A DNA stretch of 64,000 nucleotides from Atrichornis clamosus (taxonomy: Eukaryota > Chordata > Aves > Passeriformes > Menuridae), in contig WBMZ01012664.1 in the NCBI GenBank assembly GCA_013400975.1, positions 62,001 through 126,000 of the forward strand. Reading direction: 5' to 3'. Below, one piece after another: positions 1 to 12,400 of the stretch (its first letter is position 1; each line of letters begins with the position of its first letter). Both the position numbers and the translations under genes were made by a program. Below the pieces are notes generated by a model that saw only the letters and a list, made by a program, of their open reading frames with translations, ran no database searches and was not told the origin of the DNA.

Positions 1-1057
1 GCAGAAAAGGCCTTGACTCTGTGTAACCACTGCTCAGCAATAACAAAAACATCCCTGTATTATCAACACTGAATCCCAAATTGAGCCCCATACCAGCTAC
101 TGTGAAGAAATTAACTCTGTCCTAGCCAAACCCAGCACACACTTTCTAAAAAAAAAAATGACAAGCTTATACCCTTTTGTGGTAGTGTAAAGGTTGCAAG
201 AATCCAGTGACTTCATTCAGAAGAGGTGCCAAACACCTGTATTTCCTCTAGAAATCAGTGGGAGCTGCAGAAAAGGAGTTTGTCTTCTGAAAAAAAATTC
301 TCCTCTGCACAATGCAATAGCTGCTTTAGTAATGCCAAGTGACACTAAACCCCAATGATTTAGGTGCTTAGAGAATCTTCTCTATGCAGGTGGATCAGCA
401 GGAGGCAATGAAGCCCTCCAACAGTTTTTGTTCCATCCTTTCTCTCCATTACTTACAGCTACTTACACATTTCAGCTTCAAAATCTACAAATAATAATCA
501 AACCCAACATGTAAATGAAAGGCTTGTTTAGGTGCCTTTCCACAAAGATGAAATTAAAAATTCTCCATCAAAAAAAAATACAAAGCCCCTAATCCTCACC
601 AGTAACTTAAGGTTAGTAGAAAAGCTTAGCTAAACACATGCTGTAATTTTCTTAATCAGCCAGTGCTTCAGAAAGACAGATGCTTCTGTTTATGTTGGTC
701 TATTATCAAGTCCTTTGGTGTCTGAATAATTCTTATGCCTATCCTGAAACTTCATTAACATAAATTTCTTCTGTATTATTCTGCCTTTTGTGACAGATAG
801 TACAAGTATTTTTATTTGGTTGGTTGGCTTATCCTTATTGGCCTTGAGAATCACAGTATTTTGTTCATTTCCTGTATCTTTTATCCAACTTTGTGATCAA
901 AAATTAGGAATAATTACACCACGTGTATGAAAATCAAAAGCTGCATAGGAACGAATTCTAGTCCTGAAACTTCTGCAGGAAAGCCAGTGCTGCATCTGTT
1001 TTTTATTTAGCAAACACCCTCTGTTAGAGCTTTCTAGAGAGACTTATGCAAACAATG
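1..1057. other. AT-rich non-coding sequence, no gene seen
   Basis: No open frame of useful length, no splice-flanked open stretch and no recognised repeat is visible. It holds short A runs only (for example near 149-158 and 570-577). It ends where CR1 similarity begins. Confidence 0.6.
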
Positions 1058-1612
1058 TAAATCACAGCCGGTTGAGGCTGCAAGGGACCTCTGGAGATCG
1101 TCTGGTCCAACACTCCACGCGTGCAGGGCCAATTAAATCTGGCTGCGCAGGACCATGTCCAGAATGTTTCTGAATATTACCGAGCATGAGAACTCCACAA
1201 TCTCTCTGGACAGCCTGTGCCAGTGTCAGTCACCCTCACAGCAAAGCGTTTCCTGATGTTCAGACAAAACCTCCTGTGTTTCAGTCTGTGCCCATTGCCT
1301 CTGGTGCTGTCACCGGGCACCACTGCAGAGCCTCTCACTCCTCCTTGCACCTTCCCTTCAGGCATTTCTATACACTGAGATTTGCCTGAGCCTTGTTTTC
1401 TCCAGGCTGAACAATCTCAGATGTCTCAGCCTTTCCTCAAGGGAGAGATGCTGCAGTTCCTTAATAATCTTCGTGGCCTTTCCTTGTGCTCTCCCCAGGA
1501 TGTCCTGTACAAGTCTTGTACTGATAAGTCCAAAACTGGACACAGCACTCTAGGTGAGGCATCACCAGTACAGAGTAGAGGGGATAGAGCATCTCAGTGC
1601 TGTCAGGCTTGT
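1058..1612 (-). mobile_element. CR1 LINE fragment, 3' part, 5'-truncated
   Basis: Read on the minus strand, this is the 3' end of a CR1 non-LTR retrotransposon. At the low-coordinate side the sequence has the family's AAGGGACCTCTGGAGATC block, just before the expected 3' end. Further in come the block around the 'cagcctgt' segment and the 'ctccaggctgaacaa' segment. A minus-strand frame at 1358-1543 reads LRLFSLEKTRLRQ, which is the C-terminal part of the CR1 reverse-transcriptase ORF in degraded form. Only about 555 bp remain; the endonuclease and most of the reverse transcriptase are missing, as is usual for 5'-truncated CR1 copies. Short open frames here on either strand are by-products. 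The outer borders are judged by eye and may be off by tens of bases. Confidence 0.9.
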
Positions 1613-3992
1613 CACATATCTCTAGAAGTTATATAATACTAGAATAGCTAGGACAGAAATATAGAAACTCTAACTTTGAAATTCTGCATCTGATTTCATC
1701 AATATTGCCTAACCAAAACATCCTTGTGAAAAAAAGAGTGAAACAAGATGGATTTTGTTCCATAATATGTAGATTCCATAAGTAAGAGTCTCTCATATTT
1801 ATATTCTTATGTCTGGTTAAACTAATTAATTACCCCAAATCTCTATTAGTGGTTGAAAGAAAGACTGAGGACTCAATTACTATATTTTTGGAAACTTTCA
1901 CTCTTAATGATGCTGGGCATCAGATAGATCAAGGTATTACTGTACTGGCTTCACACAGACATAAGAGAGGCTTTCCTTCATATCCTTAAGTGCATTTCAC
2001 AGAAAGTATCACTGTGGCAATCAAAAATGAAACAAGATTTCAGAAACTTTCACGGGGATAGGCAAACCAAATTTTTTGACTATGCTCTCTTGAGCAACAG
2101 GATGCTGAATGCTATCCTTTCCACCTTTTATGGAAAGTTTTTCTGCAATGTTCTAGAGAAAGTGTGAATGCATGCAAAAACTTTATTAAGAAAAGAATCA
2201 ATCTCGAGAGGAAGACTTTTTTCTGTTCTCCACATTCCCTGTTCTTTTATTTGAATTCACTTACCAAAAATACAACCCACAGCCACTCTTAAGTAAAGCA
2301 GTAAATCAGGAGAGATGTGCAAAATTCATCTGAATCTAGATTTAGACATATTACTCTAGTCTACTTCCAGATTGAACCACCATGATCCTCTTATTACAGT
2401 ATCAGCTCCCTGTATATCTCTTTTAGCAAAAATCTCACTACCCATCCAGCATGAGAGTCATTTTTTCCCCTTCCTTTGAGTGGCTATTTAAGAAACACAA
2501 ACAACTACACACCTCCAATCCATTTCTGTCTATTCTTTGAACCATGAGTAAAGTTAAATAAATATACAATAGAGTGACTAGGCTGTACATAAGCAAGATT
2601 ACACAATGCAAGGCTGATATCACCTTTCCTTGGCCAATAGTCCTGAAGTTCTCCAAAATAATACAATCTAGAGAACAGGTTTTCAATCATCCTGAAGTCA
2701 AGCACTTTCTTCTAATAGAGTATCAAAACCCACAATATGGTCTGTAGCTCATCAAACGAACTACTAGCAATATTAATCTGGTAAAGAACTTTAAAGTCTT
2801 GTTGCACTGACAGGCTTATGTCACAATTAACAGATAAAACAAGAACTACTTATTACAGCTATTACTATCAGGACCAAGTGGGTGTTTTTTGACTGACACT
2901 TAAATGAACCAACCCCATTTTCTCCTTCATCTTTCAGGGAAGTCTGGATACAGCAATCACTAGCCTACTTCACAGTCTTCATCATAAATAGTGGTATTCC
3001 ACAAGAGAACAAATGATTCTTGAAATATTTAAGCTTATGGACTAGTGAGGGTATTCAATATGTTAGTTGTATTCTGTTATAGAAGCTAATACAAACTTAC
3101 ATGTCTATATTGAGAACCATTATGACATCATAACACAAAACACACATTTCTATATTCACAATATAAAGTGCCTTCTGGAATCTTCTTGTTTAAAAAGAAC
3201 AGTAAACATGTAAGACATTGTTACATGGCTCACCAGCCTTCATGTTCTACCGGTGCCTAATACTGCCTTCTGTTTATCTCCACATACAGTACAGAAAATG
3301 TAAGGGAAAAATTCCTTCCAGCCTCCAGCTCTAAAAACTAATTCACATTAAAATATGACACTGACTTGTAGTGGAATAAGTCAGGTGAAACAAACTGCTG
3401 TAGCCAAACTTTGACAGACAGCTTCAATCAGCCTACTTATCCTCCACGTGGAAGGTGTAATCCAGGCTGCTGCCACCTGCTTCCCTAAAAGGTGGTTCTT
3501 CATTCTGTGCATCAGCATTGCTAAGGCAACAACTCATTCAGTGCAAGTCCACTGTGAAACATGTTGAAGACAGATAAGGATAGGGGAAATGTGCTTCCTG
3601 CCTGTGTTTGCACCATTCTGCTCCCTCTCACACTCCTGGTAGCACAGAATAACTGCTGTTGTAGTCTGAAGCTCAGGCAGAGGCAGCAGAGGTGACTTTG
3701 GATCACCAGCAAAATTCTACCCCAGCTTGCCCCAGCTGTAGATGGCACAGATCCACTTGTCTGCCAGCACAGCACCGTGCCAGATAAAGGTCAGACCACA
3801 CAGGAGCCTGTATTTGCCAAAACAAGCAAGGCTTCTCCTCCTGATTGAAAGGAAGATGTCACCAATCCCATAAGGGCCCTAAGGAAGATATAAGCCTTCA
3901 TTTTTGTTTATATTGTGTGGTTTGCTTTTTCTTTTACTATATCACAGAACCTTTTCTGCTAAGATGTTTCCTTTAAAGAAAGTAACCAAACA

Positions 3993-4074
3993 ACACCACA
4001 CAAAAAAACCCCAAAAAACCAAACCAAAAAATCCCAAACCAGAAAACCAAACAAAAAATACACACAAAAAAAGC
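3993..4074. repeat. A/C-rich low-complexity tract
   Basis: About 80 bp made almost only of A and C on the plus strand, with repeated CAAAAAACC- and CCAAAA-like units. An open frame of lysine/proline/asparagine codons across it (3904-4119) is a composition artefact. Similar but shorter tracts occur near 12411-12480, 23210-23240 and 41939-41980. Confidence 0.8.
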
Positions 4075-4342
4075 TGCCAGCATATAGAATGCAAACTGTA
4101 TAAACTGCAATGCTTGTAAATGGATGCTACAGCACAACAGAGACAAAAGGTTGGTGCAAGGAAGTCCAGGAGAGCCTGCCTGGAGTTCATGTCAGCACTC
4201 AGAATTACTCAGAAAGCCTAGACACTCTATACTGACACCCTTGCGTTTTCAGAAGACTACTTTAAATATCTTTACTCTCCCTACAGTCATTCTATGACAT
4301 GTTGTCCACAACTGTCTCCTCTTAAACACATGTAAACATGAC

Positions 4343-4356
4343 ATATATATATATAT
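4343..4356. repeat. (AT)7 microsatellite
   Basis: Seven uninterrupted AT units. Confidence 0.9.
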
Positions 4357-6310
4357 CCATAAAGTTGTTAAAGCTTTCAGCACCAGTGAGCGATGACATC
4401 CTATCGCGGCTAATCACTGTGACACACTGGGGGACATCCATCTCACCTAATCACAGCAGTGTAGATCCCATGGCAGAGCTCATCACTGCAGAATCCCTCT
4501 GTGGTTAACGAGGAGAAACAGGCTTTTTTTGGTGATTCATTAAGGACGTGAGGATGGGAAGTTACATACCCTAAAGTCACCCATTTCTTTCCTCTCAGTA
4601 TACAAATTGCCAACTTTCCGGGACAGACAGTATCTCCTTTGTACCACGCCAGGCACAAAAGGGCTTTTTGCCAGGGTGGTAATAAATAATAATGATGAAC
4701 AGTGTCAGCTGCAGCAACAAGTAAGCAGTGACTAGCCACACTAATAACCTGCATAAAAATACCACTAAATCTGTAGACCAGTTCCCTGTGGCAATGCGTC
4801 AAAACCAACTGGGTGTTCCCTGCTGAACTTTTATGGAGATCAAACTGTGCTGAAAGATACCATGTGAGTCAGCCAATAATTCCTCCAAATATACTTTGTT
4901 GCTTCCCCTTGACTTCTCAGGGATGCACAGCTAGTTCAAGTTCCATTTATTAACTGGACTATTTCCATTTCTGAGTTACGATTTAAACATTTTTCTTCTC
5001 TTTGCTATCTGGCTTGAAGGGGTTTTTCTAAACTGCTACCACACTTAAGCTGTGAGGGGCCTGTGAAAACTCCCATGTTTTTCTTCTTAGGCACAGTGCA
5101 ACTCTGGAGCATTCTATATTCTTTAACATCGTCACTAACAATTTTATAATTTATTTCCTCAAACATAATAATGACGTTATAGAAAAAAAAATTATGGATT
5201 CACCTTTTTTGCCCTGAATAATTTCTGATTGTTTGCACAAATTTTTATTCTGCTTCAGAATTTTCTTCCCTTAGAGACAAAGAAACCTTAAAAACACAGG
5301 TTTGCTGACTTTATAGTATTTTATTTTGTATTTTAATCTTTTCCTTTTTCCTGACAGACTGTTTCTGGTTTTAGCAAAAATATCTCTTCTAAAGACTTCT
5401 CCCCCTAACATTACAAATTCCTCAGTACTTGCAAATAAGCTGAAGAATTTAAAGAATTGAGAGGGGTTTTTTAAAAGAAATGTAATAATTTATCCTGATA
5501 CCAATTATCATCTTCCATTAATGAAATATTTAAGGGCTCTAATATACTGCTTTAGATGCAATAATCTGTAAAATCCTTAGATGGCGTAAATTTACCTAAT
5601 GCCACTGAAGTAAATGAACTTGCACCATTTTCCACCAGTAAAACCTTGGGACTTCAATTTTTTACAGTGAAGATTGCTGGTCAACAGTTGTTGGAATTAA
5701 AGATTCTCTGCATCATTTATCCATGGTATCAGAATATAATCAGCAACTCTAAAGCAATGTAAAAAGCAGAATCTAAGATAACTGTCAGGGCATTGGCTTT
5801 TTGCATTATTCATACCAATCTCAAAGGGCAGAGTCTAACAAAAAAAATACCTGAAGATTAGCACTGTAAAACTGTGTCTCATATATCCTCTTTCAAGCTC
5901 TTTCTCATTTTTCATCAATGGAATATCGCATAATCTTTCAAAATATGTTCAGAGAAATCATAACATAGCTGACTCATATTTAGAGATACACATTTAGCTG
6001 ATGTACCTTGTCATAATCCCAAAGATTTTAAGTGATTGGTCTTCAAGAAAACTCCTTCCTGTCTGACAAATTCTTAGCATTGACAAACCAGCGTGGGTTT
6101 TTTACCTAGATCAGTTCCGAGGTTTATTCTTGTTCCTTCCAATATTCTTGAAAAGGCAACACAGTTTTGGCAGGACTTCGGCATTCTCTGTATTACAGAG
6201 AGGGACACATTGGTATTAAATCAAATTTCTCGAGAAGGTAAACCACCATTCTGCATTCCAGTGCATCTTGCATTTACAAAGATCTGTATGTTTTAAGGCA
6301 GTCATTAAAC

Positions 6311-6335
6311 ATATATATATGTTTATATATATATA
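6311..6335. repeat. Interrupted (AT)n microsatellite
   Basis: Two AT blocks separated by GTTT. The two halves can pair with each other, so the tract may form a small hairpin. Confidence 0.85.
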
Positions 6336-6757
6336 GGCAGGGCTTTTTCTGCTCTGTTTGCACAGCGGTGGCAGCAGGGAGTGACAGAGGGTGGGGTGCG
6401 AGCAGCTTTCTGTTGTTCTTCCTACTTTTTTCAAGACTTACTAATCACAGCCAGGACATTCTGCTGTCGTGTCACTGGATTCCCTCCTAATTCTTAAATT
6501 TCTCACCTGGACTGAGCAGACACACAAGTGACTCTTGCCTCACTATGTTGAGCAAACATGCCATGGTTTTCCTGACTTCATGTTAACATCCAACTTATCT
6601 AAAAAAATGTTCACCTACCTTCATGTTTTGAGGACTATAACAAATGTATGTAAGGTCACACAGGAACCTTCAACAGATATTTGGGTCAGATATTTGGCAT
6701 TTGCAATGCCAAAAGGACAAGCAAGCTGTTAGAAAAGAAGATTCAAGCTGTTCTTAT

Positions 6758-6983
6758 TGCATTAGGGAGAAACCCTTCACTGTGTGGGCAGGAAAGCACT
6801 GGAACAGGCTGTCTAGAGAACCTGTGGATGCTCCACCCCGGGAGTGTTCAAGGCCAGGCTGGACAAGGCTTTGAGAAACCTGGTTGAGTGGAAGGTGTCC
6901 CTGCCCATGGTGGGGGGAAGGAAGGGGTAGCACAGATGATATTTAAGGTCCCTTCTAACCCAAACTGTTCTATGATTCCCTGA
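6758..6983 (+). mobile_element. CR1 LINE 3' end, 5'-truncated
   Basis: The plus strand carries the terminal ~225 bp of a CR1 element. It includes the stretch encoding the end of the reverse-transcriptase ORF: the frame near 6770-6840 reads KHWNRLSREPVD, a diverged form of the CR1 HWNRLPREVV motif. The GGCCAGGCTGGACAAGGCTT block, the 'aaggtcccttctaaccca' block and the closing TTCTATGATTC follow in the expected order. It is a dead fragment: the 5' several kilobases are absent. The orientation is opposite to the copy at 1058-1612. Confidence 0.92.
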
Positions 6984-9196
6984 TCGTAGCTGCTCTACCT
7001 GCTTGCCCTGCCTCCTATGACTGTATTTGCATCCACCTTCCCGGGAGTAGCCTTTCAGCCAAGGAATACCACTCTGAGCCCGTTTTGAGGGCTGAGTGAT
7101 GAATCAAATCACATACTGCATCTCAAGCTGTATCTGGCACATTCTCAGCCTGTGACTGACAGCAGCAGTGAGCACTCCTGCAGCGATACACCACACCTAT
7201 CAAAGTCTACTGTACCCTGTATTCCATTAGAGGTTCAGTTACAAACTATTCCCCTAGACTTTTTAGGAAGTGGAAGGATTAAAAAAATGTAATCACAGAA
7301 TGACCTGAACATGCTGCACATACTGGGTCCGACTCACTCCCCTCTTTTCTGACCTGATAAGGACCTAGGATTCTTTGAAGTTCTGATGAATTTTACACCC
7401 ACTAAAGGTTTCTAACAAGCTTTTAGACTGACAAACACATGCCACTGTCATCAATTAAGACAAGACATTTTGCATACTTTATTATGCCATTGGAAATACG
7501 ACTATACATACAGAAAAGCCCAGGCAGAGCGGGTCTGTCTGGGACTTGACTATTCATCGATGTGCCAAAAAGGAGAATTGTAAACTTCAAGGTTCCTTTA
7601 AAATTATGCAACCTTCCTTAAGGAAATGTGGGAAAGTATCACTAGTTTCAGGGACTAAAAAGTTCAGGATATCCTAACGCTAAGATAAAGCCTGAAGTGG
7701 TTTCCTAGAGGCTCCTAACAAAAGATTCTCCTGATTCTGCCTGCCTTCCCCCAGATGAGGTGAGTACTCTGAGCCTCACTCCAAGGCTGTCACATCTTTC
7801 ACATTAAGATGCACTGATGAGCAGGTGGAGCAGAAGACACAAAGCAGAATCCTCTGTGTATCCCACCAAGCACTGCAGAATCTGAATCCAGTCCAGCTTC
7901 CTATAAAATGGTATCTAATCCTAAATCACAGACATCAATGAATTTTAAATGCTAATATCTTGCCAGCATGGAGCTGATGAAACAGGCATATTTTAATGAA
8001 ATGGATGCTGCAATGTTCACACATAACAGGACTTGCTACTCCTATTTCTCAGAATTTTGAATACAAAGAATTTTAATACATATGCATAATGCCCTCTATA
8101 TGAAAATTCTAGCCAAAATATACTTCAAAAAATTCAATATAAGTATTTTACTCAAGTGATCCACCCCAGATAACAGAACTGAGGCCAGGAACAGTCTAAT
8201 TTCAAGTTGCAAAGTGTCATTAGTATTTCTGAACTACCTCAGATAATACATTAACATTCTAAATAACAATTCAGTTGTAAAATTTTATCTTTAATATGTG
8301 CACAACTTGATTTTGGATGAGAATTGCTTTGAGGAAAGCAAAGAATTTTATCCGTAGGAACCCTGTGCCTGGTACAGCTGCTAGGAGCAAGCATATTGAA
8401 CCCTTTTGGAAGAAAAGGACTGTCTCCCGCTGCTATAAAGGACAAGTAGAAACAAAGTTACTGACTTTGAATAAGTCCTTAGTCCTGTCCCATCACACTG
8501 TTTTGCATTGTTACAAGAGAGACCTGATAATGGAAATTTCTTGCACTGCTATGCACAGAGTGGCTGAAGGATGTTACAGAAACTGAATATGGGCAAAACA
8601 TAACTGAATAATCACCTATTTCCTTACCATTCAATACAGTGATAAGGAAATGAGGCTAAACCAGGTTTTTCACATTTTTCCTAGCAACTTACAAGGAAAA
8701 TTACCAACCACCACACAGCTTGCTTTGATACTGAAAAAATGTGCAATATTTAGGCTCCCTTTGACTTTGCAAAGCCTGTTTGAACTAAAGGTAGTGTATC
8801 CTTGAACACAGATGAGAAGCAGGCAGTATTTGCTAAGACAGAGAACTGTGTTAATAGTCTGCATTTTTGGTTTCTGGATTTTCAGTCAGAAGTAAATGCA
8901 TTAGATAGAGAATAATGAGTTGCTATTTCTTCACTTGAAATTCAGTGTTGATATTAATTTAACACTTTTTCAGCAGTAAAGATGGAATACATCATCTCCA
9001 GAGATTCCCTTCCAATGTTAACTGCTCTACAAGTCTAATTCTGCTTTTCAATAAATATTGATATTTTTCCCCTGGTGACTATAGCTAACTGAAGTTGTTA
9101 GATTACACATTTTATACCCAAAAGACAGGTAAAAATCAACATGTGAGCGACATTTTACACCTTGTGTTTCTCCAGTCCGTGCAATTTTCTTTTCAG
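6984..9196. other. AT-rich non-coding sequence, no gene seen
   Basis: Nothing beyond short chance frames. A CR1-like 'aatcacagaatg' string near 7291 is not followed by the rest of a CR1 end. Confidence 0.55.
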
Positions 9197-9401
9197 GTGT
9201 ATTTCTTGGGAGTTCAAATACAAGAGGTTGTGCTTAGCCAGGGCAGTGAAACGACACTCCCCCAAAGCCATCCGCAGCCTCGTTGGCCAGTTGTTCACAT
9301 GGTCCTGCCGTGCAACGACAAGGAAGAACTTTGAGACACACAAATACCTGGATCCAATTCTTCCGTTACAGGATGAAGTTAATTACATGAGACTAGAATA
9401 A
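9197..9401 (+). other. Candidate terminal exon, unrecognised product
   Basis: A textbook splice acceptor (CAATTTTCTTTTCAG, ending at 9196) is followed by an open plus frame that runs from 9198 to a TAA at 9399-9401. The 67 codons are rich in basic residues (for example KYKRLCLARAVKRHSP), and I do not recognise the peptide. The stretch has several CpG dinucleotides (near 9251, 9279, 9282, 9308 and 9316) in a CpG-poor neighbourhood, which is common for exons or for conserved or repeat-derived DNA. Against it: there is no AATAAA soon downstream, no convincing donor, and the minus strand is also open over 9155-9343. Alternatives are an old repeat, a conserved non-coding element, or chance. Confidence 0.22.
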
Positions 9402-12400
9402 GAGCTTGTGAGGTGCACTTCTGTTTTCAGCAGGTTTTTTTCTTTTAAAAACTCCATTCACTTTCACTAAGTTCCACAGAACATTCTGCCATTTCCCAGT
9501 GCTTTTTATACTGCCAAAGCACTATACATAGAACTAATTGCTTTGCAACCAGAAAGGTCAGCTAAGGACTGGGCTCCCAAAAGCAAGTTCATTTTATTTC
9601 TTTAAAAAGTAACTCACGTGATTGGAAATTTTGCTTTGTACATTTAATCTTAACAGACTTCTTATAGTATATTCCTCATGAATTAATATTAATTCTCTGA
9701 GTTGCTCCAGACATCAGACAAGCTGTTTTCATTCTCTTCTGAGTCTAATGGACTAGGGAAAGCTGTGATTTACAGTGTTCAGCTGCACTGAAACCATTAT
9801 TCTGAAGAATTTATCTGCCTACACTATTAATGCCAATATTATAGTTTGGACTGCAAAAGTAACAAATTCTATTCTCAATGTGATCCTCTTTGCTGTTACT
9901 TTCTGTCCCTCTCAACCCTGGACACTACTGTCCCTCAAACTTGCTGTGCAGAGCTGCTTTCATTTTTTTACTTCATTAAAATTTGCTAAATATGGCAGCG
10001 CCAGTTTGAAAAAAAAAAAACCAACAACCCAACCTAATAGGAGCTCCCATACAAGCTACCAACAACTGCAGTAAAGGGAAAAAAACCCCAGATACACTGC
10101 AACGTTCTGGTGCTAGCTTCTGTACAAACATAAGCCAGGGAAGCATAAATTCCACAGCAAGAGTTCTGAATAGACTGAAGAATTAAGTTATCCCTAGGCT
10201 ACGTGACAGTGAAGGCTATTCAGAAATGAAGACTTCCATGAAAACATGAACTGCAACAAAAGTTCTCATCACACTTTTCTGTAAGAAAAGTTTTCAGCAA
10301 ACCTGGGAGTCAGTGAAAGCTGAACTCTGACATAAAGTGGTTTATTGATTTAAGTGAAGGGTGAAGATTAATTAATACCCTACTCATAAAATATTTGTGT
10401 TTTAAAACAAATAGCTCACTGACAGTTTCCCTTAAAGGCACAGAATTGCATGCATTAAAACTACATGATGTAGGGGACTGTACTTGCCAAGGTTTTCCAC
10501 TATTTTTGCCATTTTGCCAGCCATATCCTTTTGGTATCTACTTCTTTAAGTGTTCATGAAAATAACTTGTCATGTGAGTTCTCCCTTTGCATGTAGTGTG
10601 CACGAGTGTGGGGGTTTTATAGGAAAGGAAAGGAAAGCAAGCCCCTCAACAGATGCATCATGTTTTGACTCTAGGTGCAACACCCCTGTTTTGCCATACT
10701 GCTTCCTCATAAGACACTTAAAAACATATCAGAAACTTTAAAAATTATTTCAGTCATGAACAGCTTCCACAGTATAGTCATGCTTGCAAATTTTATAGAA
10801 CTGGTGTGATCTGACTGCAGAATACATTTTTGATTAATCAGACCTAAGGTTTTAATAATGAAACAGCAGGTGGGGTAACTACAGAATTAAAACTCTTAAT
10901 AGCCTCAGAGTAATACAGTCATAAATATAAAGGAGTTGAAAACAGCTCATTTGCATGTTTGAAAAACATCCTCAACAACTTACTCTGCACTTCTGCTCCC
11001 AGAAGAGGGCAGTGTTTGTGCCAGCTGAGAAGTACCGGGGCTCCTCCTGCGTTTCAGCTCTTCCAAAGAAGGCACATCCTGTCTCACATGGCAAAGGGTT
11101 ACCTTTCCCTTGGGAAGCAGCCGCTGCTTTTCTAGGAGCAATTTCTGGAAGCTGTAGGATCTCGTTCAGAGACTGCACACCCACTTTGAACAGCTGTTAA
11201 ACTTCAGGTATTTCCCGTTTGGGGAGAGTATCTGCAAGAAAATGGTCGAAGAGGCTTGTCATAGCCTTGCCATTTCAATGATCATCACCTTTTGTTCTCA
11301 AGAACATTTCTGAGCCAGTTCTGTCCTTTCAATTAGCAGAAGTTCAACACTTGGGATATAAAGAGTTGGTTTTTTTTCTTTTTCTTTTTTTTTTTTATTT
11401 TAAGTAAACTCCTCCATGTATTATGAGGATTTAAAAAAAAAAAAGCAAAAAAATTAAGTCTGCAAATCCATCCTCACTGTAATTTATACTACTCAGGCTT
11501 AAACTGCCAATAGATTGACAATTGTTTGACAATAATTGAGGCCAATTCAATTGGGGGCTAAAAAGCTGTGCTAATGAGAACAGAATCAGTTTAGGTATTG
11601 CATCAAAGTTTAAGATGTTTTCAAAACAGTGACTTTTTTTTCCTAGCTCAAGGGAAACTTCTGCAGCCATGGTTTGAAGCAGAAGTATCTCCAGGCCTAA
11701 ACTGCTGTATCACAAACAAAGGCAGTATGATTCATCCCTAGAATTTGTTCTCTTCTTTTTCTCATTATATATAATGACAACCCTGAGAAAAATGCAAACA
11801 GAGTCCAGAAAGGACTCTGTTTAATACTTTTCCTTTTATATAAGAATACCTACTACATATACACACACATATAAATACCTGCTTCTGAGATCTCCTCATG
11901 AGCTAACCAATTTACAACGGAAATTATTACCCAAATCCAAAATAACCTATTCTATGGACAGACTATTAGTTGTATTCATAGCAGGATTGAATATTGCATA
12001 TATCAACTCTTTGCTTTCATCCTCAAGTATTCAGGAAAATAAACAAAAGCTTTTGTCAGCAAATTGTTTACAACGCTGACTTATATAAGAGTTTAAAAAC
12101 TAGAACATTAGTCAGACAAGTTTCTTTAAAGAAACAGAAGAAGCAATTTATTTGCTAAAGAAAGCTAAGTACTAAGATAAATATGTGATGAAGCAGAGAC
12201 AAAAAATGGATAATGGAAAAGTTGGGCAGGGTGAAATAACACCCTGAAGAGTCATGAGATTAGAGCTAGGAAAGACTTGCCACTGCTCTTCATAAGTCTT
12301 CAGAACTGGGGCTGATGTCAGCATGGATCAGCTGATCCATGGAGCCTAACAGCAGAGAAGATCAGTTCTTTAGGATAGTTCAAGTACTCCTTCCATAATC

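Larger units (their letters stand above)
1613..6757. other. Non-coding sequence with simple repeats
   Basis: AT-rich DNA without a recognisable exon. Frames up to about 120 codons occur (for example 4443-4808 on the minus strand). They start at non-ATG or poor-context codons and resemble no family I know. Contents that can be named are the A/C-rich tract near 4.0 kb and the two (AT)n tracts listed separately. Confidence 0.55.

Noticed and set aside
3904..4119. 71-codon plus-strand frame rich in K, P, N and T
   Set aside because: It follows from the A/C-rich low-complexity tract, not from a gene.
7288..7330. AATCACAGAATGACC, resembling the start of a reversed CR1 3' end
   Set aside because: The similarity stops after about 12 bases.
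11103..11231. Minus-strand exon between a strong acceptor (TTTTCTTGCAG, ending at 11232) and an AAAG|GTAACC donor
   Set aside because: All three frames contain a stop across the full 129 bp. Only a shorter version from a weak acceptor at 11194 stays open, so there is no coding support. A non-coding exon cannot be excluded.
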